Source: Halothece sp964463655
Lineage (GTDB): Bacteria > Cyanobacteriota > Cyanobacteriia > Cyanobacteriales > Rubidibacteraceae
DNA length: 64,000 bases
Assembly (NCBI GenBank): GCA_964463655.1
Contig: CAYXDG010000006.1
Coordinates: 6,241-70,240, forward strand
Direction: 5' to 3'
The notes under the pieces were generated by a model, which was not told the origin of the DNA, did no database searches, and saw nothing but the letters and a program-made list of their open reading frames with translations. Below, in pieces: positions 16,442-25,494 of this stretch; within the stretch, counting starts at the first letter, position 1, and every line of letters starts with the position of its first letter. Both the position numbers and the translations under genes were made by a program.

Positions 16442-18289
16442 GTGAAACGAGTTATATCAGTCGGTTCTCTGGTAGCAGCGATGCTGGTGGCGACACCCGC
16501 CCAAGCTGGAAAGCTGACCTTTTGGCGGTTTAATGAAAATGATAACCGCCTCATTTTTCAAACAGAGGACAGGGTACAACCCAAAGCACAATTAATATTT
16601 AACCCAACACGGGTGGTCATCGATTTACCCCAAACCGTTTTTGGCCACTCTTTGGTCAATCAGCCAGTGGGGGGAGTGGTTCGCGCTGTGCGGGTGGGTC
16701 AATTTAATCAAGAAACCACTCGCTTAGTGGTTGAATTAGCCCCTGGCTACACCGTTGACCCACAACAGGTCAAAATCAGAGAAGAAAGTCCCCAACGCTG
16801 GTCAGTGGAGTTACCCCCAGCGCAACGGGTGTCAAATGAGACGGCGCGTAGGTCGGAGATTGAGCCGAAGGCATCACCTTCCCAAGAGCGAACCACCGTG
16901 AACAGCAACCCCCCGCTTTTGGAAGGAGCAATCATTGACAATCCCTATTTTCAAGTCACTCGCAGTGGCTTATTATTGCGCTTAAATGGTTCTCTAGGGA
17001 AAGATATTCAAGTGGAACGCAGTGAGGACGGAAAAAAGATTTCCTTCCGCTTACCCAGAGTAACGCTACCTTCCGATCTGCCCCCTGTTTTGCCAGTTGA
17101 AGATTATGGCATTAGCTATGCCCAATTCCAAGCGGGCCCGAATAACAGCGCAGAAGTCACCTTGCACGTGAATGAAGACAGCCCCAATTGGCAAGCATTC
17201 CCAACGGTGGCCCGTCGTGGTGGCGTGGTTTTCTTACCTGAAGGAGGGATGGGCGCAGTACGAGGGAATTTGTCCAGTCCTCCCCTCCCTCGGTGGGTCG
17301 CCGAAAAAGTTGAGCAATCTCAAAGAACGGTCGTGCAAGCAGTTGATTTAGTAGAAAATCAGTTAATGATTCGGGCTAATGGCACGATTAGCGGACAGGG
17401 GAGTTGGAATCGCGTCAGTGGTGTTTATGAACTCAGAATCCCCAATGCACAGTTAGCTGAACCCGTGCGCGGGCCGCGCTTAACTCGCAATAGCCCAGTG
17501 TCGCAAATTCGAGTCCGACAAGAGGATGAAGAAACGGTGGTGGTTCAGGTACAGTCAGCGCCGGGGGTGAAGATCCTCGATCAGGTGAATCAACCCAGCC
17601 AGAATACCCTCGCGATCGCCCTGCGACAAGTCAGACAAACCAGAGCAGCCAATTTACCCCCTCTGGTCAATCAACGACAAAGCATTCCCGTCCCCCGTCC
17701 CTCCAGCCCCCCTCCCTCCCCTGCTCCTTCTCCCAATCGTAATAACGATGGCTTACTGGTGGTCATTGACCCAGGACATGGTGGCAAAGACCCAGGCGCG
17801 GTGGGAATTGGCGGATTGCAAGAAAAGCACGTGGTTTTACCCATTTCTCACCATGTTCGCCAGACTCTGGAAAGTCAAGGATTACAAGTCAAAATGACGC
17901 GGTGGGACGATCGCTTTATTAGTTTAGCTGGACGGACAGAAATGGCTAACCGCTTGAATGCTGATTTGTTCATTAGTATTCATGCTAATGCCATCAGTAT
18001 GAGTCGCCCCGATGTCAATGGCGTGGAAACCTTCTATTATTCCAATGGTCGCGCTTTAGCACAGGCGATTCAAAACAGTATCCTCGCTAACATTAATATG
18101 CGTAATCGCGGGGTGAAACAGGCAAATTTTTATGTCCTACGGAACTCAGCTATGCCATCTGTTTTGGTGGAAGTGGGGTTTGTGACAGGGCGAGAAGATG
18201 CCCCTCGTTTGGCGAATCCCAATTTCCGTAAACGAATGGCGGACGCGATCGCAGAGGGAATCTTACAATACGTCCGACAAACTCAATAA
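16442..18289 (+). CDS. N-acetylmuramoyl-L-alanine amidase with AMIN domain
   Basis: 615 residues: signal peptide (MKRVISVGSLVAAMLVA... to QAG), an AMIN peptidoglycan-targeting domain (about 24-125), a second AMIN-like region (about 160-280), a Pro/Ser-rich linker near 410-430, and a C-terminal Amidase_3 catalytic domain: VVIDPGHGGKDPGAVG, the Glu after it (LQEKHVV), FISIHANA and VLVEVGFVTG supply the zinc His/Glu residues. It should cleave the stem peptide from MurNAc in the periplasm, as AmiC does in filamentous species. GTG start with GAGGAG. The glutamate racemase ATG follows the stop directly. Confidence 0.92.
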   Translation: MKRVISVGSLVAAMLVATPAQAGKLTFWRFNENDNRLIFQTEDRVQPKAQLIFNPTRVVIDLPQTVFGHSLVNQPVGGVVRAVRVGQFNQETTRLVVELAPGYTVDPQQVKIREESPQRWSVELPPAQRVSNETARRSEIEPKASPSQERTTVNSNPPLLEGAIIDNPYFQVTRSGLLLRLNGSLGKDIQVERSEDGKKISFRLPRVTLPSDLPPVLPVEDYGISYAQFQAGPNNSAEVTLHVNEDSPNWQAFPTVARRGGVVFLPEGGMGAVRGNLSSPPLPRWVAEKVEQSQRTVVQAVDLVENQLMIRANGTISGQGSWNRVSGVYELRIPNAQLAEPVRGPRLTRNSPVSQIRVRQEDEETVVVQVQSAPGVKILDQVNQPSQNTLAIALRQVRQTRAANLPPLVNQRQSIPVPRPSSPPPSPAPSPNRNNDGLLVVIDPGHGGKDPGAVGIGGLQEKHVVLPISHHVRQTLESQGLQVKMTRWDDRFISLAGRTEMANRLNADLFISIHANAISMSRPDVNGVETFYYSNGRALAQAIQNSILANINMRNRGVKQANFYVLRNSAMPSVLVEVGFVTGREDAPRLANPNFRKRMADAIAEGILQYVRQTQ

Positions 18290-19153
18290 ATGCGAGAACA
18301 GGAGATTAATTTGCTGACTAACCATCTACCCCAATCTGGCAACTATCCCATCGGTGTCTTTGACAGTGGTTTAGGGGGCTTAACGGTTCTCCGAGAACTT
18401 TATCGACAACTCCCCCAAGAATCAATCCTTTATTTTGCTGACACGGCTCGCCTTCCTTATGGTACTCGCTCTGAGGAGGAAATTTTTCAATTTTGCCGTG
18501 AAATTTTACACTGGATGACTACACAAAAGGTGAAAATGGTCATCATGGCTTGTAACACTTCTTCGGCGTTAGCTCTGGAAACAGTGCGATCAGAGTTTGA
18601 TATTCCCATTCTTGGGGTCATTCTCCCAGGAGCGCGGGCCGCTGTAGAAGCAGGGAAACGCATTGGTGTGATTGCGACCCCAGCTACCACTAATAGCAAT
18701 GCTTATCAACAAGCGATTCGGGAAGTGAATCCCCGCGCCAAAGTCTGGCAGGTGAGTTGTCCCGAATTTGTTCCCCTGATTGAACAAAACCGACTCAATG
18801 ATCCTTATGTGCGAGAAGTCGCCCAGCACTATCTCGCTCCCTTACAAGAAAGAGAAATTGACACTTTAGTGTATGGCTGTACCCATTATCCCTATCTCGC
18901 TTCAGTTTTTGGGGATATCCTCCCTTCGACGGTGACGTTTGTCGATCCCGCAGAACACGTGGTGGTGGCAGCAGAGCGAGAATTAGAATTGATGGGAAAT
19001 AAAAATCTAGATACACCAGCCCCGACTCGGTTTGGTGTTAGTGGTGATGCTAAACAGTTTGCACAGCGATCGCGTCATTGGTTGGGTTGTACTCCAATTG
19101 TGGAGAAGATTCAATTACCCACTCTTGTCTATCGCGAAAGCGTAACCCGATAG
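18290..19153 (+). CDS. murI: Glutamate racemase
   Basis: 287 residues. IGVFDSGLGGLTVLREL, the catalytic MACNTSSAL with the first Cys, and LVYGCTHYPYL with the second Cys are all present; FADTARLPYG is also conserved. Makes D-glutamate for peptidoglycan. The start codon touches the stop of the amidase gene, so translation coupling is likely. Convergent with aroE, 24 bases between the ends. Confidence 0.96.
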   Translation: MREQEINLLTNHLPQSGNYPIGVFDSGLGGLTVLRELYRQLPQESILYFADTARLPYGTRSEEEIFQFCREILHWMTTQKVKMVIMACNTSSALALETVRSEFDIPILGVILPGARAAVEAGKRIGVIATPATTNSNAYQQAIREVNPRAKVWQVSCPEFVPLIEQNRLNDPYVREVAQHYLAPLQEREIDTLVYGCTHYPYLASVFGDILPSTVTFVDPAEHVVVAAERELELMGNKNLDTPAPTRFGVSGDAKQFAQRSRHWLGCTPIVEKIQLPTLVYRESVTR

Positions 19154-19177
19154 AGGAAACAGTACCCAACAGACAAG

Positions 19178-20032
19178 TTAACGATCGCGCAGCGCTTCTC
19201 TCATTTTATCCACAGGAACGGACTGTCCCAGCCACTGTTCTAGGGCGATCGCGCCCTGTTGAATGAGCATCTCTAACCCATCATAAATGACAGCATTGGC
19301 TTGTTTTTGGGCGAGTTGCAAGAAGCAAGTAGGACGAGGGGTATAAATTAAATCATAGGCGATCGCGCCTTCAGGGAGTTGTTTTAAGGTCTCTGCTTCC
19401 ACAGGAGAAGCGGATGTCTGCGGAGACATTCCCACTGGCGTTGTATTCACTAACAACTGTGTCTGTGAGATTAATCTTGGCAATTCTTCCCAAGTATAAG
19501 CGTTAATCTGTGCCGAGAGTCCAGAATTATCCCAACTGCGCTTAAATGCGCCTAATTTTTCGCGATCGCGCCCAATCACGGTGATATTTTCACAGCCTAA
19601 CTTCACACAACCGACAATCACGGCTCGCGCTGCACCGCCATTGCCTAAAATAATAGGCATGATTTCCGACCAATTTCGGGTGAGGGATTGCAAAGGGGCA
19701 ATAAACCCATCCACATCCGTATTCGTTCCTTCCCAGCCCGTTTCTGTGCGCCAGACAGTGTTCACAGCGCCCACTTGTTGCGCTTGGGGGGTAACGCGAT
19801 CAAGGTAGGGAATAATCGCCTGTTTATGGGGAATTGTCGCATTAAATCCCACTAACCCGATCGCTGCCAATCCTGCTAAGGCTCGTTCTAAATCCCCTTT
19901 TTTCACAGGTAAGGGAATATAGACATAATTTAATCCTAAGTGGTTCAGGGCTGCATTGTGCATCACTGGGGATAAAGAATGTTCCACAGGATCGCCAATC
20001 ACGCCTAATAATTTAGTTTTACCTGTAATCAT
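19178..20032 (-). CDS. aroE: Shikimate dehydrogenase
   Basis: 284 residues: GDPVEHSLSPVMHNAAL near the N-terminus, the catalytic Lys in NATIPHKQAI, NTVWRTETGWEGTNTDVDGF, the NADP-binding ILGNGGAARAV and NTTPVGM. Reduces 3-dehydroshikimate to shikimate in aromatic amino acid synthesis. ATG start. Single gene, convergent with murI. Confidence 0.96.
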   Translation of the reverse strand: MITGKTKLLGVIGDPVEHSLSPVMHNAALNHLGLNYVYIPLPVKKGDLERALAGLAAIGLVGFNATIPHKQAIIPYLDRVTPQAQQVGAVNTVWRTETGWEGTNTDVDGFIAPLQSLTRNWSEIMPIILGNGGAARAVIVGCVKLGCENITVIGRDREKLGAFKRSWDNSGLSAQINAYTWEELPRLISQTQLLVNTTPVGMSPQTSASPVEAETLKQLPEGAIAYDLIYTPRPTCFLQLAQKQANAVIYDGLEMLIQQGAIALEQWLGQSVPVDKMREALRDR

Positions 20033-20156
20033 ATTATTAGATTAGGAATGAATCCATGATTAATGACTCATGACTAGGAGTACACTTGCCAAGTTGTTCA
20101 GGACGCGATCGCGCTGACCCGCTTTAGGAAATCACTCTGATTAGAATTGATCGCGC

Positions 20157-20681
20157 TTAGGACTCAGATTCCAGTTGACTTTGAAGCTGTTGAATCTGTT
20201 CTAGAGACAGCCCCGTTCCCTGAGCCACTTGCTCGGCGCTGAGACCCATTCGCAGTAAGTTCAGAGCAACTGCTTGCTTTTCTTCTTGTCGACCTTCTTC
20301 CTTGGCTTGCAATTCCAAATGAGACAGTAGTGGCATTTCCGTTTCCTCCGTTGCTTGTTTCACTTGATCGTTAAATTCTTTCTGTAATGCTTCTGGCAAC
20401 ACCATCATCCAATCGATGACTCGGAATAGTTCTAATATATCACCGCGCTGATAACCTCGTTGATAGAGTCCTCGCACAATTGTCCATTTCCATTGCGCCC
20501 TCCCTTGAGCATCTTGGGTGGTACTTTTGCTCTTGAGATGAGCCATGATAATTGGAGCAAATAGATTGTCGCTGCTTTCCAATTTTTGCCATTGTTCCTC
20601 AAAATCTAACAGTTTGACGATGAGAAACTCCAGCTTTATTGCTTCACTGAACAGAGAACTATTGATGTTGGGTTTCGCTTC
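20157..20681 (-). pseudogene. 5'-truncated Rpn/transposase-like (PD-(D/E)XK) protein remnant
   Basis: The frame is open from 20157 to a stop near 20687, but there is no ATG at the front; the visible 170 residues match only the C-terminal half of the cyanobacterial Rpn-type (recombination-promoting nuclease/putative transposase) proteins: EFLIVKLLDFEEQWQ, QWKWTIVRGLYQRGYQRGDILELFRVIDWMM, and a Gln/Glu-rich tail with the GLSAEQVAQGTGLSLEQI helix-turn pattern. The catalytic nuclease core is missing. The break lies at a small repeat (20667-20706). An internal TTG at 20582 could give 141 residues, but a working protein is unlikely. Confidence 0.65.
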
Positions 20682-20706
20682 GCTCTACCCAACCTACAAG
20701 TTAACT
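20667..20706. repeat. Inverted repeat GTTGGGT...ACCCAAC with shared CCTACAAGTTAACTT tail
   Basis: An inverted repeat GTTGGGT (20667-20673) / ACCCAAC around a TTCGCTTCGCTCT centre, followed by CCTACAAGTTAACTT. That tail recurs in repeat copies at 62291-62440 and 63061. It marks the break point of the truncated Rpn-like gene and sits upstream of it on the side of the gyrA-like stop. Confidence 0.6.
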
Positions 20707-20721
20707 TAGTCCAAAATACGC

Positions 20722-23190
20722 TTAACTTTCATTGCTGATTGGAATCTGTTTAGTAAGGGTTTCATTGGTTTTCAAAGAAACAGCGCGATCGCCGACACCA
20801 TCTTTTCCCCACATCGCAACTTCTTTCAAAGTTAAAGATAACACTCGTCCTTGATTGGTTAATAGTTTCACGATCTGATTGTCTGATCGCGCTTCTGTCA
20901 TGGCTATCAGGCGATCGCTGCTATTAACAAATTGTAATCCTTGCGTGCCAATGTCTCCGCGACTCCCTCGCCTAATGACACTCACAGGCATCCGTTTCGC
21001 GTAACCCAGTTGGGAGACAATCAGAATCGTTGCATTTTCTTCCAGAGAAACACAACCGACAGGTGTTTCCTCTTGACGCAAGCGAGTGGCGAAGTTTCCT
21101 TGAGCAGTGCGACTCATGAGGGGTATTTGTTGGTCATTGACAGGAAAGCGCAGAATCCGTCCCCCAGAGGTAGCTAAGAGGAGGTCTTGTCCTTCTTCCG
21201 TGAGACAGCAATCGGCAACGCGATCGTCCTCTTTTAACCGTAGCAGACTTAGCCCCCGATTCCCAATACTTGCCACATCCGACGCAGACAACCGTTTGAT
21301 TCGTCCTTGCTGAGTCAGGAGGATAACATCTTTTTCAGGAAGAGGGAGATGAGACAAGGGGGTTTCTTCGCTTTGACTGGACATCCCTTGTAAGACTTGG
21401 TTTAGGGAGGCTTTTTGTTTTCCAGAAACAGGGGGAAGATTATCGGTTTTTAGGTTGTAGGCTTTACCTGCATCCGTAATGGTGATTAAAGATGAGTCTG
21501 GTTTCAGTTTGCTCCGAAAAACGACAAAATCCTTGCTTTTGCTCCCTGTTTCCGTTGTTGGTTTTTCACACCAATAAACGCTTCCTTGCCGGGTAATTTC
21601 CACTAAAGCAGAGTCTGGAATCGTTTTTGCCGTTTTCTGAGGAGAGGGAGTCTCTGTTTTAGCAGTCGCCGATTTTTTCGGTTTAGCTTCCTCTTGAATA
21701 ATGCGGGTGCGTCTTTCATTCCCATAGCGTTTTTTCAGGGCGCGTAGCTCTTTTTTCAAGGCTTTGAGCAACTCATTACGATTTTCTAATAGGTTTTCTA
21801 ACTGAGCGATTTCTTCCCGTAAATCATTCACTTCTGCTTCTAGCTTTTGACGCTCTAACCCTGTTAAACGGCGCATGGGCATTGCTAAAATAGAGTCGCC
21901 CTGTTGCTCGCTAATCCCTAATTGTTCCTGTAACTGAACTTTTGCCGTGCTACCGTCCGCAGCATTGCGAAGGATGTCAATGACTGCATCAAGATTATTC
22001 AGCGCTGCTAACAACCCTTCTGCAAGGTGTAACCGTTTTCGTGCTACGCCTAACTGATGGCTGTATTGGCGAGTAAGAGTTTGTTCGCGAAATTCTAGGA
22101 AATGGTCTAAAAGTTCTCGTAAGGTAAGCTGACAGGGTTTATTATTGACCAGAGCTAGAAGAATCGCCCCAAAGTTCGTTTGCAGGGCTGTTTGATGATA
22201 CAGTTGCCCTAAGACAGTCTCAGGGGAAGCATCCCGTTTCAATTCAATAACAACTCGGACTCCTGTGCGATCGCTTTCATCTCGAATATCAGCAATCCCT
22301 TCTAAGCGCCCTGCATTGACTAATTCAGCAACTTTTTCAATCCAACCTGCTTTATTCACCTGATAGGGAAACTCACTCACCACCAAAGCAGCGCGATCGC
22401 GCTTCCGTTTCCCTAAGTTCAAATACTCCACATTCACCACACCACGCACCCGAATCGTTCCCCGTCCTGTGCGATAAGCGTCTCTGACCCCTTCTAAGTC
22501 GATAATTTCCCCCCCTGTGGGAAAATCAGGTGCTGGTATCAACTCCCATAATTTCTCATCAGGTAAGTCTGGCTTGTCAATGAGTTTAATTAACCCATCC
22601 ACCACTTCGCCTAAATTGTGTGGGGGAACATTGGTCGCCATTCCCACTGCAATTCCTGAACAACCATTGAGGAGGAGTACGGGAAGCTGGGCGGGAAGGA
22701 CAACTGGTTCTTGCTGGGAATTGTCAAAATTTCCGACAAAATCCACTGTTGCTTCCCCAATATTGCCCAAGAGAGCTTCTTGCGCGATCGGGGCTAAGCG
22801 GGTTTCCGTGTAACGCATGGCGGCGGGAGGATCATTATCCAACGAGCCAAAATTCCCATGTCCTGATAAAAGGGGATAACGAGTGGCAAACTCCTGCACC
22901 ATCCGCACCAGTGCATCATAAACCGCCTGGTCGCCATGAGGGTGATATTTCCCCAACACATCCCCCACCACACGAGCGCATTTGCGAAAGGGGCGATCGG
23001 GCGTTAACCCTAATTCGTGCATAGCGTATAAGATGCGACGATGGACAGGTTTTAAGCCATCCCGCACATCGGGAAGTGCCCGTCCCACAATCACACTCAT
23101 GGCATATTCAAGATAGGATTGTTCCATCTCCGTGCGGAGGGCGGTGGGGATAATCTGATTTCCCCCCATAAGATTTAACTGTTGTGCCAT
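20722..23190 (-). CDS. gyrA: Type IIA topoisomerase A subunit (DNA gyrase/topo IV subunit A)
   Basis: 822 residues. The breakage-reunion domain is complete: GLKPVHRRILYAM, KYHPHGDQAVYDAL, and the catalytic Tyr127 in AAMRYTETRL. A long coiled coil (about 430-500) is followed by a Lys/Thr/Pro-rich linker (about 507-530) and a beta-pinwheel-like C-terminus. The canonical GyrA box (QRRGGKG) is not present; the matching place reads RRGSRGDIG. Cyanobacteria often carry two GyrA-like genes, so this may be the second paralogue or a ParC-like subunit rather than the main gyrase; the symbol is provisional. The position of E. coli Ser83 is Gln88 here. Confidence 0.85.
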   Translation of the reverse strand: MAQQLNLMGGNQIIPTALRTEMEQSYLEYAMSVIVGRALPDVRDGLKPVHRRILYAMHELGLTPDRPFRKCARVVGDVLGKYHPHGDQAVYDALVRMVQEFATRYPLLSGHGNFGSLDNDPPAAMRYTETRLAPIAQEALLGNIGEATVDFVGNFDNSQQEPVVLPAQLPVLLLNGCSGIAVGMATNVPPHNLGEVVDGLIKLIDKPDLPDEKLWELIPAPDFPTGGEIIDLEGVRDAYRTGRGTIRVRGVVNVEYLNLGKRKRDRAALVVSEFPYQVNKAGWIEKVAELVNAGRLEGIADIRDESDRTGVRVVIELKRDASPETVLGQLYHQTALQTNFGAILLALVNNKPCQLTLRELLDHFLEFREQTLTRQYSHQLGVARKRLHLAEGLLAALNNLDAVIDILRNAADGSTAKVQLQEQLGISEQQGDSILAMPMRRLTGLERQKLEAEVNDLREEIAQLENLLENRNELLKALKKELRALKKRYGNERRTRIIQEEAKPKKSATAKTETPSPQKTAKTIPDSALVEITRQGSVYWCEKPTTETGSKSKDFVVFRSKLKPDSSLITITDAGKAYNLKTDNLPPVSGKQKASLNQVLQGMSSQSEETPLSHLPLPEKDVILLTQQGRIKRLSASDVASIGNRGLSLLRLKEDDRVADCCLTEEGQDLLLATSGGRILRFPVNDQQIPLMSRTAQGNFATRLRQEETPVGCVSLEENATILIVSQLGYAKRMPVSVIRRGSRGDIGTQGLQFVNSSDRLIAMTEARSDNQIVKLLTNQGRVLSLTLKEVAMWGKDGVGDRAVSLKTNETLTKQIPISNES

Positions 23191-23227
23191 TCGTAATAAC
23201 CTAGAAAAGTAGTGGAGAGACTTTTAT

Positions 23228-24106
23228 CTACTCTGAATCAGGTGGATTAATTTGTAAACGAGTGAGGGTTGCTTCCATCACGGGGGAAGTAAAAAACTCT
23301 GCGGTATCCGAGAGTAATTTTTCTCCCCAGAGGTTTTCTTCTAAGAATTCGAGGTTAGCATACCGACTGTCTGAGCGTAAGGCGTTGGTTGCCAAAGAAA
23401 GGGCTTCTTCTTGGTTTCCGCGCTGATAGAGGGCGACCGCGATCGCGAGTTGGGGTTCGCTGGCATTTTCCGCGATTTCGGCAGAGATGCGCCATTTTTC
23501 AACCGCAGCATTCACTTTTCCCTGTTCATACTCAATCAAGCCAATGTTGTTAAGTGCGGGCCAAAATCCCTCTTCTAGTTCATAGGCTTTATTGTAGGAG
23601 GCGATCGCGCGATCGTACTCCAGCAATTTCAGATAGGCATTCCCCAAGTCAAATAGTGCTTCTGGGGAATCTGATTCTAAGGCTAACCCCGCCTCAATGG
23701 TGTCTGCTGCTTGCTGATAATTCCCTTGTTGGAAATACGCCGATCCCAAAGTAAACTTCACTCGGGCTTCTTCTGGGGCAATTTCCTGAGCCTTTTTCAG
23801 CGCAGAGATGGCTGTCTCCAGATTTTCATTCCTCGCTTCTAACGTTCCCAAAATAAACCAAGGTTGATAAGCATTGGGAGCAAGTTGCGTTGCCACCTTT
23901 GCTCTAGCCAGTGCAGCCTCAAACTGTTGAAAGCGTACCAGTTGCGCTGCATCTTGCGCTAGGGCTAGCCCTTGCTGTTCCAAATTTTCAAAATCTGGCT
24001 CTAGTGTGTGTGGCAAGAGTGCTTGGGAGTAAGCTGGAGGAAGCGCAATCCCCCACAGTCCCGCACAAGCCACCAGAGAAATTAACCCGTTTTGTTTTAA
24101 CCCCAT
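23228..24106 (-). CDS. Secreted/periplasmic TPR-repeat protein
   Basis: 292 residues from the ATG at 24106, chosen because it gives a clean signal peptide (MGLKQNGLISLVACAGLWGIALPP, cleavage near AYSQA) and has AAGG about 10 bases upstream; the frame is open to an ATG at 24169, only 16 bases from the divergent CRR6 start. At least five tetratricopeptide repeats follow, e.g. AYQPWFILGTLEARNENLE, ARVKFTLGSAYFQQGNYQQ, PEALFDLGNAYLKLLEYDR and PALNNIGLIEYEQGKVN. Likely a scaffold in the periplasm or thylakoid lumen; the partner is unknown. It lies 37 bases upstream of the gyrA start on the same strand. Confidence 0.8.
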   Translation of the reverse strand: MGLKQNGLISLVACAGLWGIALPPAYSQALLPHTLEPDFENLEQQGLALAQDAAQLVRFQQFEAALARAKVATQLAPNAYQPWFILGTLEARNENLETAISALKKAQEIAPEEARVKFTLGSAYFQQGNYQQAADTIEAGLALESDSPEALFDLGNAYLKLLEYDRAIASYNKAYELEEGFWPALNNIGLIEYEQGKVNAAVEKWRISAEIAENASEPQLAIAVALYQRGNQEEALSLATNALRSDSRYANLEFLEENLWGEKLLSDTAEFFTSPVMEATLTRLQINPPDSE

Positions 24107-24185
24107 AGTGCGGATTGCCTTAAGCGTTGTCTTCAATCTTGTCCTAATATAGTTCACGACACCCATCATTAATAAATTTTTAGCA

Positions 24186-24662
24186 ATGACCGTAACCCTT
24201 AAGTTAACTCAAGATAGCATCGATCGCTTAGATTTATCATCGGTTCAACAACAAATTGATTCCATTCTCAGTGAGGGAAAGCTGACGGAATACGAACAAA
24301 GCATCCAATTTGAGATTGATTATCCACGCGATCCCACTGATCCCCGTGAACTTTCAGAAGTCCCAGAAATCCGCCTTTGGTTTTTGCGGCTAGACACTGT
24401 TTATCCTTGGTTTATCTTTCTTCTCGACTGGCGCAACGGAGAATTAGCCCGTTATACCGCCATGTTAGTGCCTCACCAGTTTAGTCGCGCTGAGGGGATT
24501 CAATTCAATCCTGAAGCCTTGGAAATTTTTGTGATGGGGAAAGTTTTTATTTTATATGATTGGCTGCGATCGCAGAATATTTCTGGAGTTGGGCGCATTA
24601 CTGCTTTTAGTCAAATGTTGGGATATGAAGTCGATGAAGCCTTTTTTAAGAGCTTAACTTAA
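24186..24662 (+). CDS. CRR6-family NdhI maturation factor
   Basis: 158 residues matching the chlororespiratory reduction 6 (CRR6) family: DPRELSEVPEIRLWFLRLD, YPWFIFLLDWRNGELARYTAMLVPHQFSR and EGIQFNPEALEIFVMGKVF are the conserved blocks. In plants and cyanobacteria CRR6 is needed to assemble the NdhI subunit of the photosynthetic NDH-1 complex. Soluble, no membrane segment. Divergent from the TPR gene. Function by family knowledge. Confidence 0.85.
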   Translation: MTVTLKLTQDSIDRLDLSSVQQQIDSILSEGKLTEYEQSIQFEIDYPRDPTDPRELSEVPEIRLWFLRLDTVYPWFIFLLDWRNGELARYTAMLVPHQFSRAEGIQFNPEALEIFVMGKVFILYDWLRSQNISGVGRITAFSQMLGYEVDEAFFKSLT

Positions 24663-24670
24663 AATAAAAA

Positions 24671-24882
24671 AAAGAACTCAGACAATTACAGTTAATCGTA
24701 GAAGAAAATAAAACACAATTAACGGAGGCTTGGCATGGGGATTTTGGCGATATTAGTAATGTTCACACTGGCGAAGAAACGTTAATTTTAAATCAACATC
24801 AGCAAGCGGTCTCAACAGTCGCCTTCATCAGTGGCAGTCAAGACAATACCTGCTTAATTTGGGAGAAAAACTTGCTAAACTA
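24671..24882 (+). pseudogene. Gene debris: DUF4160-like C-terminus and WD40 fragment
   Basis: An open stretch without a start codon translates to KELRQLQLIVEENKTQLTEA..., which resembles the last helix of DUF4160 proteins, then runs on in the same frame into NQHQQAVSTVAF and ISGSQDNTCLIW, the two halves of a WD40 repeat with the usual SPDG turn missing. It ends in TAA at 24880-24882. Both are remnants; no function is expected. Assignment by eye only. Confidence 0.45.
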
Positions 24883-24911
24883 AAAATAGTGAGATTAACA
24901 AGAGGTAGCGT

Positions 24912-25490
24912 ATGGGTATTTCCTTAAAGAAAGGAGAACGAGTCTCTTTAGACAAAGTATCTCCTGGCTTAGAAGCTGTTTTTGTCGGGTTAGGTTGGGA
25001 TGTCAATCAAACTGATTCTGGTCCAGATTTTGACCTTGATGCTTCTGTTTTTCTGCTAGGAAGCGATGAAAAGTTACTGTCTGATAATCACTTAGTATTT
25101 TATAATAATATGAAAAGTCCCGACCCAGACAATTCTATTGAACACATGGGAGATAACTTAACAGGTGAAGGAGAAGGAGATGACGAAGTGGTCATTGTTA
25201 ACTTAAAAAAAGTTCCTGAAAATGTCGCAAAATTAGTCTTTGTCGTAACGATTTATGAAGCAGATCAAAGGAAACAAAACTTTGGACAAGTTGAGAATGC
25301 GTTTGTCCGATTAGTTGATGTGAAAACCAAAGAAGAAGTCTTACGCTATGACTTAACTGAAGACTATTCCGTAGAAACTGCTCTCATTATGGCAGAACTG
25401 TATAAAAAACAGGGACAATGGCGCATGAGCGCGGTTGGCGCTGGCTATGAAGGTGGATTACAAGCAATTTTAAATCGTTATCATAACTAA
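24912..25490 (+). CDS. terD: TerD-family stress protein (copy 1)
   Basis: 192 residues, a single TerD domain. GLGWDVN, DFDLDASVFLL and DNLTGEGEGDDEVVIVNL are the calcium-binding signatures; FVVTIYEADQRKQNFGQVENAFVRLVD is the other conserved block. TerD proteins bind Ca2+ and appear in tellurite/chemical-stress gene groups; in cyanobacteria they are common but little studied. ATG with AAGAGGT upstream. Followed four bases later by a second TerD gene. Confidence 0.92.
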   Translation: MGISLKKGERVSLDKVSPGLEAVFVGLGWDVNQTDSGPDFDLDASVFLLGSDEKLLSDNHLVFYNNMKSPDPDNSIEHMGDNLTGEGEGDDEVVIVNLKKVPENVAKLVFVVTIYEADQRKQNFGQVENAFVRLVDVKTKEEVLRYDLTEDYSVETALIMAELYKKQGQWRMSAVGAGYEGGLQAILNRYHN

Positions 25491-25494
25491 AAAA

